Below, one piece after another: positions 9,001 to 14,956 of a stretch of 15,052 nucleotides of DNA. The stretch is from Pseudomonadota bacterium. GTDB lineage: Bacteria > Pseudomonadota > Alphaproteobacteria > Rhizobiales > Xanthobacteraceae. The stretch is from the NCBI GenBank assembly GCA_021779635.1, contig JAJYAH010000078.1, positions 1-15,052 on the forward strand, read 5' to 3'. The position numbers were made by a program, and so were the translations under genes. Below the pieces are notes generated by a model that was not told the origin of the DNA, searched no databases, and saw only the letters and a program-made list of their open reading frames with translations. Every line of letters starts with the position of its first letter. Within the stretch, counting starts at the first letter, position 1.

Positions 9001-9341
9001 AGGCTGATCGACGCTTGCGTCAGGGCAAAATAGAAGTCGACCCCGTATTTGAAGGTGACGCGGACAAACGACAGGCCATAGAACGAGGTCGAGCGGATAT
9101 TGATGACCCCGGGCGTCGGGTAAAGCCCCACTTCCATTGGAATGGTGTAATATTTCTCCATCTCCTCGGCGGACAGGCCGGCGGCCTGTGCCGTGATTTC
9201 CAGAATAACCGGCGCCGGATTTGGGTAGGCTTCGATGTTGAGCCGTGAAAACGCGATGATTCCCGCGGCACAGAACACCACAAGACCCAGGACAATGATC
9301 GCGCTGCGCGTCAGCCCGAACTCAAGTAGAGACTTAATCAA
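6087..9341 (-). CDS. HME-type RND efflux pump, inner-membrane permease (CzcA/CusA-like)
   Basis: A 1084-residue RND permease with the expected order: TM1 (about residues 12-33), periplasmic porter loop, TM2-7, second periplasmic loop, TM8-12. It is a proton-driven exporter and works as a trimer with the fusion protein and outer-membrane factor encoded beside it. TM4 reads DFGIIVDSAVIMMEN with D406, D412 and E419. This is the D-x5-D-x6-E pattern that defines the heavy-metal (HME) class; D402, D408 and E415 of Cupriavidus CzcA are the known counterparts. Around 'EEALSGVKGANSVKIVG' I do not see a methionine matching the CusA copper/silver relay, so Cu/Ag specificity is not supported. The cytoplasmic stretch between TM4 and TM5 seems longer than in family members I recall and carries H452 and H454. 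The start is TTG at 9339-9341, with GGGG 4 bases upstream; no nearby in-frame ATG exists before the first porter domain. The exact substrate is unknown. Confidence 0.9.
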   Translation of the reverse strand: MIKSLLEFGLTRSAIIVLGLVVFCAAGIIAFSRLNIEAYPNPAPVILEITAQAAGLSAEEMEKYYTIPMEVGLYPTPGVINIRSTSFYGLSFVRVTFKYGVDFYFALTQASISLQQNVNLPGNQVAQIQQSSLVGEIYRYQVVGPPHFGLTNLRTLQDYVVTRRLLTIPGVVQINSWGGTTKQFNVDADLGKLEAYNISIPQLITALGNANINVGGREISIGQQSVNIRGVGLVDSGGADDVTKGYKVQDIENVVLTQSNGLPIQVKDVASVSVGYVPRLGIGGRDHDDDIAAAIVVMGRTQHTNDIIPRVEAEVEKLNSDGSLPPGVKVVSYYDRSSLVGVTTHTVLHNLIFGCLLVFLIQWIFLGDLRSAIIVSANIPFALFFAIIILVLQGEDANLLSLGAVDFGIIVDSAVIMMENIYRNFQSDNAHRQTLLQHLSEGYWGPDPTSTHAHTTSAKKWTERLRVIFVSALQVDKAVFFTAAITVTAFVPLFTMQGVEGQIFGPMARTYGYALAGALLSTFAVTPVLASLLLPKEIEETETIIVRALRSSYTPVLRWALSHLGIAVMVGVAFLALSGLAASRLGSEFLPALEEGNFWIRAAMPSTMSLDAGTAATGKMREILLRHPEVLTVVSQHGRPDNGSDASPFSNVELFAPLKPFDEWPADLTKEKLTEELQKEFSEELPGIGFNFSQYIQDNVEEALSGVKGANSVKIVGPNLETLESLATQVMAEMTKVQGVADLGIFHLLGQPNLNIKVNREKAARYGLNTGDVNTVVQAALGGTNATTILEGDRQFNLAVRLDPKYRTSIAAIRTVKVAYSTPSGINGYVPLSELADITLDTGASFIYRERSQRFIPIKFSVRGRDLGSTVEEAQARVAKAIKLPNGYQILWAGEFDDLQNAKKRLMVVVPITLLLILVLLYGLFNSLRDSLLAVAGIPFAIGGGLIALYFAGLDFSVSAAIGFISLFGVAVMDGILNITYFRELRAQGMDIAEAVFHGAEQRMRPMLMTALSAGVGLFPAAISHGIGSQVQRPLATVVVGGMFIGPLLLLVVAPALRKIFLARENPIVADDEGAPEAEKGLEG

Positions 9342-9387
9342 GTGACCCCGCAGTGTGTACCTGGTTTAACGAGTCCAGAGCCGTTCA

Positions 9388-10614
9388 TCAGCCGGCATCG
9401 CCGAGCAGGAGTTTGTTGCTCAGAAATATCGCGCCATCCGTGACAACGATTTCTGCAGGCTGAAGGCCTTCCAATATCTGGGTCCAGCCATCCTGCTGCA
9501 GGCCGACCTTAACGGTTCGTTTTGTGAAATGACGGCTGTCGCTGGTCACCCACACCGTCATCGTTCCGTCACCTTCCCTGACAACGCCGTTCGCCGGCAC
9601 CGCAAGCGACTGCATCGGGTCTCCGACACGAATGACAAAGCTTGCGAACATTCCCGACCGCAGCAGATGCTTGGGATCGTCGATTTGCGAGCGGACCAAT
9701 TGCCGATGGGTGTTGGGGTCGATGATCGATCCCAACGTCGTCACGCGCCCTTTGAAGACGGTGTCCGGATATGCCGGTACCTTTACCTCTACGCTCTGAC
9801 CGAGCTTGTAGGCCGGCGCGTCCGTCTCGATGACATTCGCGATCATCCACATCGTCGATAGATCAGCCACCGCATACGGCGCCGGCGCATTGCCCGGCTG
9901 GGTCAGGAACCCGGGCGCCGCACTGCGCGCCACCACTCTTCCGGAAATCGGGCTGGGGACCAGCAGAACGGAATCGACCTTGCGCTTGTCGACGATCTGG
10001 TCGATCTCGGCATCGGTCTTGCCGAATATCCGAACCGCGTCCCTTGCGGCCTTGAAATTACCCTCCGCGGTCTGCTCGTCCGAGGTTGACTGATCGACGT
10101 CTTTCTGGGCGCTGCCGCCCGCCTTCAAAAGCTGGGTGGCGCGCGCCAGCGTCCGCTTCTGCAATTCCAGTACGCCGGCGGCCGCGAGCAGCGTTGATTC
10201 AGCCTGCAGCAGGTCCGGGCTATCGATGGTGAAGAGGACGTCGCCGGCCTTGACGTCGTCGCCTATGTTGAAATTGGCTTTGAGAATCTTCCCCGGATAT
10301 TGCGAAAATACCTGGACGAGCAAATCCTCGTTAAAATCAATGGTACCGACAGCGGTTTTGAAAAGTGTAAAATCACGCGATGCCAGAGGACCTATCTTGA
10401 GGGCACTCGCCTGCTTTTCGGATAAATCAACCGACGCGTCCGACGACTTGCCGGATTGGTCCGCGGCCGCAGATGAATTCGCCTCCTTTCGTCCCGCCGC
10501 AGTATCGGCATGGCCGATGAAGCCCCTGCTCCAAAACAGTGCGGCCACGCCGATCACGATCAGCGCGAAAAGCACCACCCGAGATAGCCTCGAAAGGCTT
10601 CCGAAAACATTCAC
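9388..10614 (-). CDS. RND membrane fusion protein (periplasmic adaptor, CzcB/CusB-like)
   Basis: A 408-residue periplasmic adaptor that bridges the RND pump and the outer-membrane channel. An N-terminal hydrophobic anchor or signal segment spans about residues 12-28. The barrel-sandwich (lipoyl-like) halves lie at about 98-132 ('YPGKILKANFNIGDDVKAGD') and 215-250 ('PSPISGRVV'), separated by an alpha-helical hairpin (about 134-208). A beta-barrel (about 254-330) and a membrane-proximal domain follow. The N-terminal region lacks the Met- or His-rich metal-binding segment of CusB-like proteins, so the adaptor gives no hint of copper. The start is GTG at 10612-10614 with a GGGGG run about 8 bases upstream; an ATG beside it is out of frame. 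The pump gene starts 46 bases after this gene's stop, so it is the first gene of a three-gene efflux operon. Its promoter should lie in the 300 bases upstream. Confidence 0.92.
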   Translation of the reverse strand: MNVFGSLSRLSRVVLFALIVIGVAALFWSRGFIGHADTAAGRKEANSSAAADQSGKSSDASVDLSEKQASALKIGPLASRDFTLFKTAVGTIDFNEDLLVQVFSQYPGKILKANFNIGDDVKAGDVLFTIDSPDLLQAESTLLAAAGVLELQKRTLARATQLLKAGGSAQKDVDQSTSDEQTAEGNFKAARDAVRIFGKTDAEIDQIVDKRKVDSVLLVPSPISGRVVARSAAPGFLTQPGNAPAPYAVADLSTMWMIANVIETDAPAYKLGQSVEVKVPAYPDTVFKGRVTTLGSIIDPNTHRQLVRSQIDDPKHLLRSGMFASFVIRVGDPMQSLAVPANGVVREGDGTMTVWVTSDSRHFTKRTVKVGLQQDGWTQILEGLQPAEIVVTDGAIFLSNKLLLGDAG

Positions 10615-10840
10615 GTGACTACCCCCGGAGACGAACAGCTACCCATAACACCATCAGTCTCAACGCCAATTTCGCCTGATCGACCCTAGGCCACTACGCT
10701 TACGTCCGCCTTACAACCCCCAGCCCCTTGCGTCGCTTTTTTACGGCATTCACACGATTACTTGCTGCAAATCAAGCAGCGCAGACGCGCGGCGCAAATG
10801 TCGCACCCTGATTCGAGCCGTTTAAATCTAAAGTAGAGAA

Positions 10841-10852
10841 CGTCCCGGGACG
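10841..10852. repeat. Perfect 12-bp palindrome (CGTCCCGGGACG)
   Basis: CGTCCCGGGACG equals its own reverse complement. It lies 12 bases from the longer 22-bp palindrome, in the gap upstream of the efflux operon. GC-rich palindromes this short can occur by chance in GC-rich DNA, so an operator role is only suggested by position. Confidence 0.5.
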
Positions 10853-10864
10853 CCCATCCACGGG

Positions 10865-10886
10865 CCGGAATAATCGATTATTCCGG
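10865..10886. promoter_or_regulatory. Perfect 22-bp palindrome, possible operator or hairpin
   Basis: The 22 bases read identically on both strands: a CCGGAA / TTCCGG outer arm around an A/T-rich core TAATCGATTA. It begins 32 bases downstream of the stop of the small exported protein gene and about 250 bases upstream of the fusion protein start, both on the - strand. Two readings fit: a dimeric regulator's binding site, or an RNA hairpin (9-bp stem, TCGA loop) ending the small-protein transcript. No T-tract follows on either strand, so it is not a standard intrinsic terminator. Confidence 0.55.
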
Positions 10887-10918
10887 ACTCAAGCCAAAGG
10901 CGGAAGTGGCGAGGCGCG

Positions 10919-11161
10919 CTATTCGACTTCCCGCCACATCGGAGACTTCGGACCTCCATAGTAGCGCATGGCGGCGGGCCCTGCGCTCTCCCGAGCCGGG
11001 GCGCCTTGGATATATTGCGCCCGCGCGTTCAACCCATGGAAAGGAGCGGTGTGAACCCTGTGCCTGGCCGCAGCATCGCTGGCGAACCCGGCGGCAGGGA
11101 TCATCGCTGCAGCCAAAGCCAGGGACCCCCTCCGCGCACTTCTGGAATTAATGTTGGGCAT
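10919..11161 (-). CDS. Small exported protein ending in MRYYGGPKSPMW motif
   Basis: Not a family I can name. The start is ATG 11159-11161, with GGGGA 8 bases upstream (and GAGG closer), in preference to an upstream start at 11209 that would add 16 residues before a normal signal peptide. The 80-residue product has a basic N-terminus (RSARRGS), a hydrophobic core 'LALAAAMIPAAG' and a probable signal-peptidase site near residues 26-30 (GFASDA). The mature part of about 52 residues holds a short His-containing stretch (HRVHTAPFHG, about 34-43) and ends with MRYYGGPKSPMW at 65-76 plus four residues. The last 12-residue motif is shared with the next gene upstream. It is therefore probably a periplasmic or surface protein encoded between the barrel genes and the RND efflux operon. 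Function unknown. Confidence 0.7.
   Translation of the reverse strand: MPNINSRSARRGSLALAAAMIPAAGFASDAAARHRVHTAPFHGLNARAQYIQGAPARESAGPAAMRYYGGPKSPMWREVE
10934..10969 (-). repeat. 36-bp coding repeat, copy 1 (encodes MRYYGGPKSPMW)
   Basis: This stretch matches 11206-11241 at 32 of 36 positions, in the same strand and frame. The four differences fall at third codon positions of GG, P and K codons (GGA/GGC, GGT/GGC, CCG/CCA, AAG/AAA) and leave the protein unchanged. Confidence 0.9.
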
Positions 11162-11193
11162 GGCCTCAATCCCCAAATACGAAGTCTTCACAA

Positions 11194-11352
11194 CTAGCGA
11201 TCCGACCACATCGGAGATTTTGGGCCGCCATAGTAGCGCATCTGACCGCTACCGTCCGACTTCCCCGATGTCGCAACTCCCGTATCGCCGGCGCATCCCG
11301 CAGCAGCGCCACAGAGCGCGGCGGCAGCCAGCACAATCCCGGTCCTTCGCAT
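11194..11352 (-). CDS. Very small lipoprotein ending in MRYYGGPKSPMW motif
   Basis: Not a named family. From ATG 11350-11352 the product is 52 residues: MRRTGIVLAAAALC leads to lipobox A17-A18-G19-C20, so the mature lipoprotein would be only 33 residues. It has a Gly/Ser/Thr-rich linker and then MRYYGGPKSPMW at 38-49, ending three residues later. The open frame extends upstream to 11463, but that start is TTG and would put 37 polar residues before the signal. The chosen start has no good Shine-Dalgarno, so it remains uncertain. The gene ends 32 bases before the start of the small exported protein gene and begins 82 bases after the Omp25/31-like gene's stop, on the same strand. Ala at +2 after the Cys suggests outer-membrane location. 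Confidence 0.65.
   Translation of the reverse strand: MRRTGIVLAAAALCGAAAGCAGDTGVATSGKSDGSGQMRYYGGPKSPMWSDR
11206..11241 (-). repeat. 36-bp coding repeat, copy 2 (encodes MRYYGGPKSPMW)
   Basis: Second copy of the 36-bp coding repeat at 10934-10969, within the small lipoprotein gene. The flanking sequence of the two genes shows no comparable similarity, so only the motif is kept. Confidence 0.9.
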
Positions 11353-11434
11353 CCACGCCGGCAAGGTCGCGTTCGCTTTGCGCTTGCGGCATGAAAACGG
11401 TTCTACATCGACCGTTGAACGGCTGAGGCAGGCG

Positions 11435-12169
11435 TCAATATCTCGTAGCAACGGCCCCTCCAAATTTGAAGTCCAGGCCCAGCGTTATGACGGAGTAGGT
11501 GCTGTTGACCGTGTAAGGGAGCTGACCGTTCGGCGTGAGCGGCGCGCCGGCGCGGCTGTACGCACCAAAATCGTAGTAGCGGTATTCCAGTTTGCCGATG
11601 ATGTTATCGGTCAGCGCATAGGCAATACCGCCGCCGCCGGTCAGGCCGCTCCGGTGATTCGTGAACTGATCGATTCCATTTACCGGATCGGTGTTGGTAT
11701 GAACCAGGTCGCCATATGCCCAGCCACCGGTGAAGAACATCAGCAAGCGGTCAACGGTGAAACCGCTTCGCGCACGCAGCGTGCCGCCCCAGCGCAGGTT
11801 TGTCGCATCGTTCGAACCGAGGGCAAACGCGTCGTTGCCCTTGATATTGGACCAGAACAAGTCGCCTTCGACGCCGAATAAATATCGGCCGCTCTGCACG
11901 TTGTACCCCGCCTCGCCGCCCGCCAATTCGCCCTGCGAGGAATAATTGACGGTGTAATTTGCAGCGCCGGCAAAGCCCAGCGCGTTATCGAGATTGTGAT
12001 TGCCGTAACCGCCGCCACCGAACCCGCCGACGTAGAAACCGGTCCAGTCATAGACTGGCGCCGCGAGCACCGGAGACTTGGTATAGGCGGTCGGAAGATC
12101 GGCCGCCAGTGCCGGCGATAACAGGCCGAGCACGCCAAGCGCGACGGTGGTGAAAAGAATTCGTTTCAT
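11435..12169 (-). CDS. Omp25/Omp31-like outer-membrane beta-barrel protein
   Basis: A 244-residue member of the small porin/OmpA-like barrel family common in Rhizobiales. Signal peptide residues 1-22 end in ALA before ADLP. Next comes 'AAPVYDWTGFYVGGFGGGGY', the usual start of the first strand in this family. Alternating Gly/aromatic strands follow, such as 'YLFGVEGDLFWSNI', 'GFTVDRLLMFFTGGWAYGDL' and 'IGKLEYRYYDFGAY', and a final strand 'YSVITLGLDFKFGGAV' ends in ATRY. It should sit in the outer membrane as an 8-stranded barrel; the exact role of such proteins (structural, diffusion or host-surface) is usually unknown. ATG at 12167-12169 has a strong AGGGGA 5 bases upstream. It starts 70 bases after the larger barrel gene's stop, on the same strand. 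Confidence 0.88.
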   Translation of the reverse strand: MKRILFTTVALGVLGLLSPALAADLPTAYTKSPVLAAPVYDWTGFYVGGFGGGGYGNHNLDNALGFAGAANYTVNYSSQGELAGGEAGYNVQSGRYLFGVEGDLFWSNIKGNDAFALGSNDATNLRWGGTLRARSGFTVDRLLMFFTGGWAYGDLVHTNTDPVNGIDQFTNHRSGLTGGGGIAYALTDNIIGKLEYRYYDFGAYSRAGAPLTPNGQLPYTVNSTYSVITLGLDFKFGGAVATRY

Positions 12170-12239
12170 ATTATTCCCCTATCGAATTGGTCCGATGAAG
12201 TGTCTGATGACAGATGGTCGTCACCAACCTTTCCTTGCA

Positions 12240-13874
12240 TCAGAAGTGAATGATGATGTCCGCCGAACCGATGAGGGCGAAGTCTTTGGTAGCCGGGATA
12301 CCGAGGTTCGAATTGCCATTGAACGCGTTCGCATTCAGCGACCTGTAATACGAAACCTCGGGCCGGATCTCGATCTGGGGAGAGAACCAGTGCTGCCAGC
12401 CGATACCGGTCTCGAAGTACGCGGTCTTGGTGCCGGTACGCTGTCCTTGAGCATCGTCATAATACTCAAGACGATACGAAATGTTGTCCAGCGGCGACGG
12501 CTTGTAGTTCAGGTAGGCGAGAGCGGTCGTCGTGCTGGTATTACAGGTGAGCACCGTTGGGTCTTTGCATTGCGCGAGGCCGGGCGCGTTGAACGGCATG
12601 AATTGGGGCGAGAACGGAGTACCTCCGCCGGCGACAATGCCCGCGGCCGTGCCATTAAGCGCATTGGGTACGTTTCTCTCGCCCAAATTGTACGCTTCGA
12701 ACGAGATATGCCACTGATCGTTGAAGATGTGATAGTAGGTCAGTCCGTACCATTGCAGGTTGTTGTAGCCCCACTGACCACCATTGATCGCGTCGGCGAC
12801 AACGTTGATGCTGTCTTTTCCGCTGTCGGTTGTGTAGCGAAGCCCGGCGGTGACGCTGGGCGTCGCGCCCGGATCTTTCAGGAATGTCGAACCTGGATAA
12901 AGCGGGTTGCCCGGGAGCAGGTTCGTGAGACGCGCGCCTTCGTCCCAGGGCATCGTGTCGCTGCCGACACTATAACCTAGTTGGAGAATCCAGTTCTTGG
13001 TCATCGCCAAAGTGGCTTGAACTCCGGTGTTGGTGTAGTTGTCGAAGGTGTAGGTCATCGAGTGCGTGTACATGTAATTGTTCGGCGCGAGCTGGGCCTC
13101 GATGTCCGGAATTGAAATGAAGCGCCCGAACCGGATCAAAAGTCCCTCGGCGACCTGCGGGATGAATACCTCGCCATAGGCCATCGGCAGGTCGTAGCCG
13201 TAATTCTTGTTCTCGTTCAGGAGCTGGTTGCTCCACAGGCCGTAGGCCGTGGTATAGCGATAATTCTCGCCGTAAATCGGCGCTAACCGGAAGCCCCAGT
13301 CGACGTGGTCCTTCTGGACCGTATCCGGCAGCCGCTCGATATAGACGACCGCCTGATCGAGTTGGACCGTGTTGGGGTTATAGTCATAGGCCGCCGGCGC
13401 GTTGCCGCCCTTCACGGTATTGGTGCTGAGGTTGCCGCCGGCATTGATCCAGCCATAAATCTGAATATGAGAATCGCTCAACGCCTGACCCGCGGTAGTA
13501 TTGCTGAGCGCAGCCATCAGCGGGCTATCGATCGAGTTCGGCCGCGTCACGCCAAGGCTGGTCGATCCGCCATACGGCCACTCCGTAAACGGCATCGGGG
13601 GCGTGCTCTGCGGCGTGGTCGGCCAATAATCACGACGCGACGGTGGCACTTTTGGATCTGCCGGCGCGACTTCATGCCCCCATTCGAGTCTGTAGTAGCT
13701 GACCAGACGACTCATGAAATCCAGGCCGAGATAAGGGTCGAGACACGAATAGTTCTTGTAGGGATCGCCGCCGTTGATGCAGGCGTTGGCCTTAGGCGTG
13801 GCGTCCGCAGCACTTGCCCCGTTGATCATGCCGATCGTCGCCAACGAGACGCCTGCCAAAAGAAGTTTTTTCAT
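12240..13874 (-). CDS. BBP2-like outer-membrane beta-barrel porin
   Basis: A 544-residue exported protein. A signal peptide (MKKLLLAGVSLATIG..., cleavage near GASA at 19-22) is followed by a mature N-terminus with Cys32 and Cys44, then a Pro-rich stretch. Long runs of alternating polar/aromatic residues follow, such as 'QIYGWINAGGNLSTN', 'VDWGFRLAPIYGENYRYTT' and 'SYRLEYYDDAQGQRTGT', with a C-terminal Phe in DIIIHF, the BAM recognition pattern. It resembles the putative beta-barrel porin-2 (OmpL-like) family of Bradyrhizobium relatives, known only as outer-membrane porins. A second Cys pair (QCKDP...LTCNT) lies in a likely extracellular loop. ATG at 13872-13874 has GGGGC 6 bases upstream. It is first in the seven-gene - strand block and may be co-transcribed with the Omp25/31-like gene. 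Confidence 0.8.
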   Translation of the reverse strand: MKKLLLAGVSLATIGMINGASAADATPKANACINGGDPYKNYSCLDPYLGLDFMSRLVSYYRLEWGHEVAPADPKVPPSRRDYWPTTPQSTPPMPFTEWPYGGSTSLGVTRPNSIDSPLMAALSNTTAGQALSDSHIQIYGWINAGGNLSTNTVKGGNAPAAYDYNPNTVQLDQAVVYIERLPDTVQKDHVDWGFRLAPIYGENYRYTTAYGLWSNQLLNENKNYGYDLPMAYGEVFIPQVAEGLLIRFGRFISIPDIEAQLAPNNYMYTHSMTYTFDNYTNTGVQATLAMTKNWILQLGYSVGSDTMPWDEGARLTNLLPGNPLYPGSTFLKDPGATPSVTAGLRYTTDSGKDSINVVADAINGGQWGYNNLQWYGLTYYHIFNDQWHISFEAYNLGERNVPNALNGTAAGIVAGGGTPFSPQFMPFNAPGLAQCKDPTVLTCNTSTTTALAYLNYKPSPLDNISYRLEYYDDAQGQRTGTKTAYFETGIGWQHWFSPQIEIRPEVSYYRSLNANAFNGNSNLGIPATKDFALIGSADIIIHF

Positions 13875-14320
13875 AGTTTTGCCCCAAGCTGCTATTACAG
13901 ACGCCTTCAGGCGCTCTCACGGTTTGTTCACCCTGAGAATTATCTTTCGTTGGGGGACAGAAAAAATCGATACGCTTCGCCGCGCCGTTTCATAAAGAAT
14001 AGATAACTAAAATCGCGGCTTTGACCCTGATTGCTCGTGCAATCATCAGTTGCCCATTGGAGCTGCTTAAATACCCGGCGAAATACGCGACTTTTCAGCA
14101 AATATCGGCAACGCGCTGCAACAATTTCCTCAGCCATGTGTCTTTTTCGTTACAATGTCTGACACTGATCGAAGATCTTTTGTCCGCGAAAACAAGCAAG
14201 CCGCGCCTTGGCTATTTTTTTTCTATGGAAATGGCGGCGTTTGCCCATCGAAGATATATGTCGCTAATCGTTATGCTGGCGTGGTGAACGAAATCTGTTC
14301 GCTCCTCACGAGGCGTGACG
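13875..14320. other. Divergent intergenic region with an inverted repeat and an A/T-rich leader
   Basis: About 445 bases between the porin gene (-) and the orphan gene (+). It contains the TGATTGC/GCAATCA inverted repeat (listed separately), a TACAAT hexamer at 14151-14156 that could be a -10 box for the + strand gene but with no good -35 partner, and a run of eight T residues at 14215-14222 after a weak 4-bp hairpin, which might attenuate transcription in the leader. Short open frames here (for example 14021-14287 on +) look like chance. Promoters for both flanking genes must lie here. Confidence 0.5.
14028..14045. promoter_or_regulatory. 18-bp inverted repeat TGATTGC-N4-GCAATCA, possible operator
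   Basis: TGATTGCTCGTGCAATCA has perfect 7-base arms around TCGT. It lies 154 bases upstream of the porin start and 276 bases upstream of the divergent orphan gene. The shape fits a dimeric repressor or activator site. I cannot match it to a named regulator by eye. Confidence 0.45.
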
Positions 14321-14956
14321 ATGGAAGCTGTGGCAGACGCTGCATATGACGTGGGTAGCGTGGCTCTCGCAGGCGGGATTGAGAACTTCGATCTCAGTTT
14401 CTTGCCGAAGAACCTGACGGCTCAGTGCCAGAGTCTGATCGTCAGCTACCACGAATTGCACGGCTATGCGTGCCTCCCGAACATCCTGTGGAAGGCCAGG
14501 CTGGGGCATTTCATCGAAGCGCATCAGGAATTTCGGCAACTCCTCAAGAAAGCTTCAACGACCCGGAGCGCAAAGAAATCCAACGAGGGCTTTGCTCTGA
14601 TCGCAACGACGATATTGTCGCTTGAAATCCTGGCAAGCAGTTTCGCCGGATGGAGCGCGATCTACCCGCAAGCGGGATTGATCGCCCGTACAATCCTGCA
14701 GCAAAATGCGCGCAGCCCGCATATGCCTTTGATGGAGTTCTATCTCTATCCGCCCAAATATATCAGTTCAACCGCCATCGCGACGCTTGCTCCGCCCGCG
14801 ATTCTGCAACCAACCGAGACGGAATTGTATCCCGCGGCGAAACCAGAATTCTCCGACGAGAAGCTGGCCCTCAATTACGCCAATACGATTCATCGGGCGT
14901 TGCATGGACGGCCGCTTTATACGGTTGCAACATCGCCCGCCTTCGATCCGGCTTGA
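14321..14956 (+). CDS. Hypothetical protein, 211 residues, family not recognised
   Basis: I do not recognise this protein. ATG 14321 is chosen over the in-frame GTG at 14315 because GAGG at 14310-14313 is 7 bases upstream. The N-terminal half (residues 1-75) is acidic to mixed with a single Cys26-like region 'PKNLTAQCQSLIVSYHELHG' and predicted helix. Residues ~78-88 are basic (TTRSAKKSNEG). Residues ~90-126 are hydrophobic with 'FALIATTILSLEILASSFAG', which could be a membrane segment or a buried helix. The C-terminal third is Pro-rich (PPKY, APPAILQP). There is no signal peptide at the start. A phasin-like helical protein was considered, but the pattern is not clear enough. It is divergent from the envelope block and shares its upstream region. 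Nothing in the sequence shows its function. Confidence 0.6.
   Translation: MEAVADAAYDVGSVALAGGIENFDLSFLPKNLTAQCQSLIVSYHELHGYACLPNILWKARLGHFIEAHQEFRQLLKKASTTRSAKKSNEGFALIATTILSLEILASSFAGWSAIYPQAGLIARTILQQNARSPHMPLMEFYLYPPKYISSTAIATLAPPAILQPTETELYPAAKPEFSDEKLALNYANTIHRALHGRPLYTVATSPAFDPA

Larger units (their letters stand above)
10615..10918. other. Regulatory-looking gap upstream of the efflux operon
   Basis: About 300 bases with no gene, between the small exported protein gene and the fusion protein gene. It holds two perfect palindromes (listed separately) and an imperfect repeat GCTGC-N7-GCAGC at 10764-10780, within which TTGCTGCAA (10762-10770) is itself an inverted repeat. No convincing -35/-10 pair for the - strand was found by eye. 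This is the most likely place for the efflux operon's promoter and operator. Confidence 0.45.

Noticed and set aside
13902..13915. CGCCT/AGGCG repeat in the porin leader
   Set aside because: Five-base arms with a two-base loop cannot form a good RNA hairpin and are common by chance in GC-rich DNA.
12147..14006. + strand open frames of 277 and 233 residues opposite the porin gene
   Set aside because: Antisense to a gene with signal peptide and barrel pattern; translations are Arg/Val/Gly-rich with no family likeness.
14198..14222. Eight-T run after AGCC/GGCT as an intrinsic terminator
   Set aside because: The stem is only four base pairs; kept as a remark in the intergenic entry and not called as a feature.
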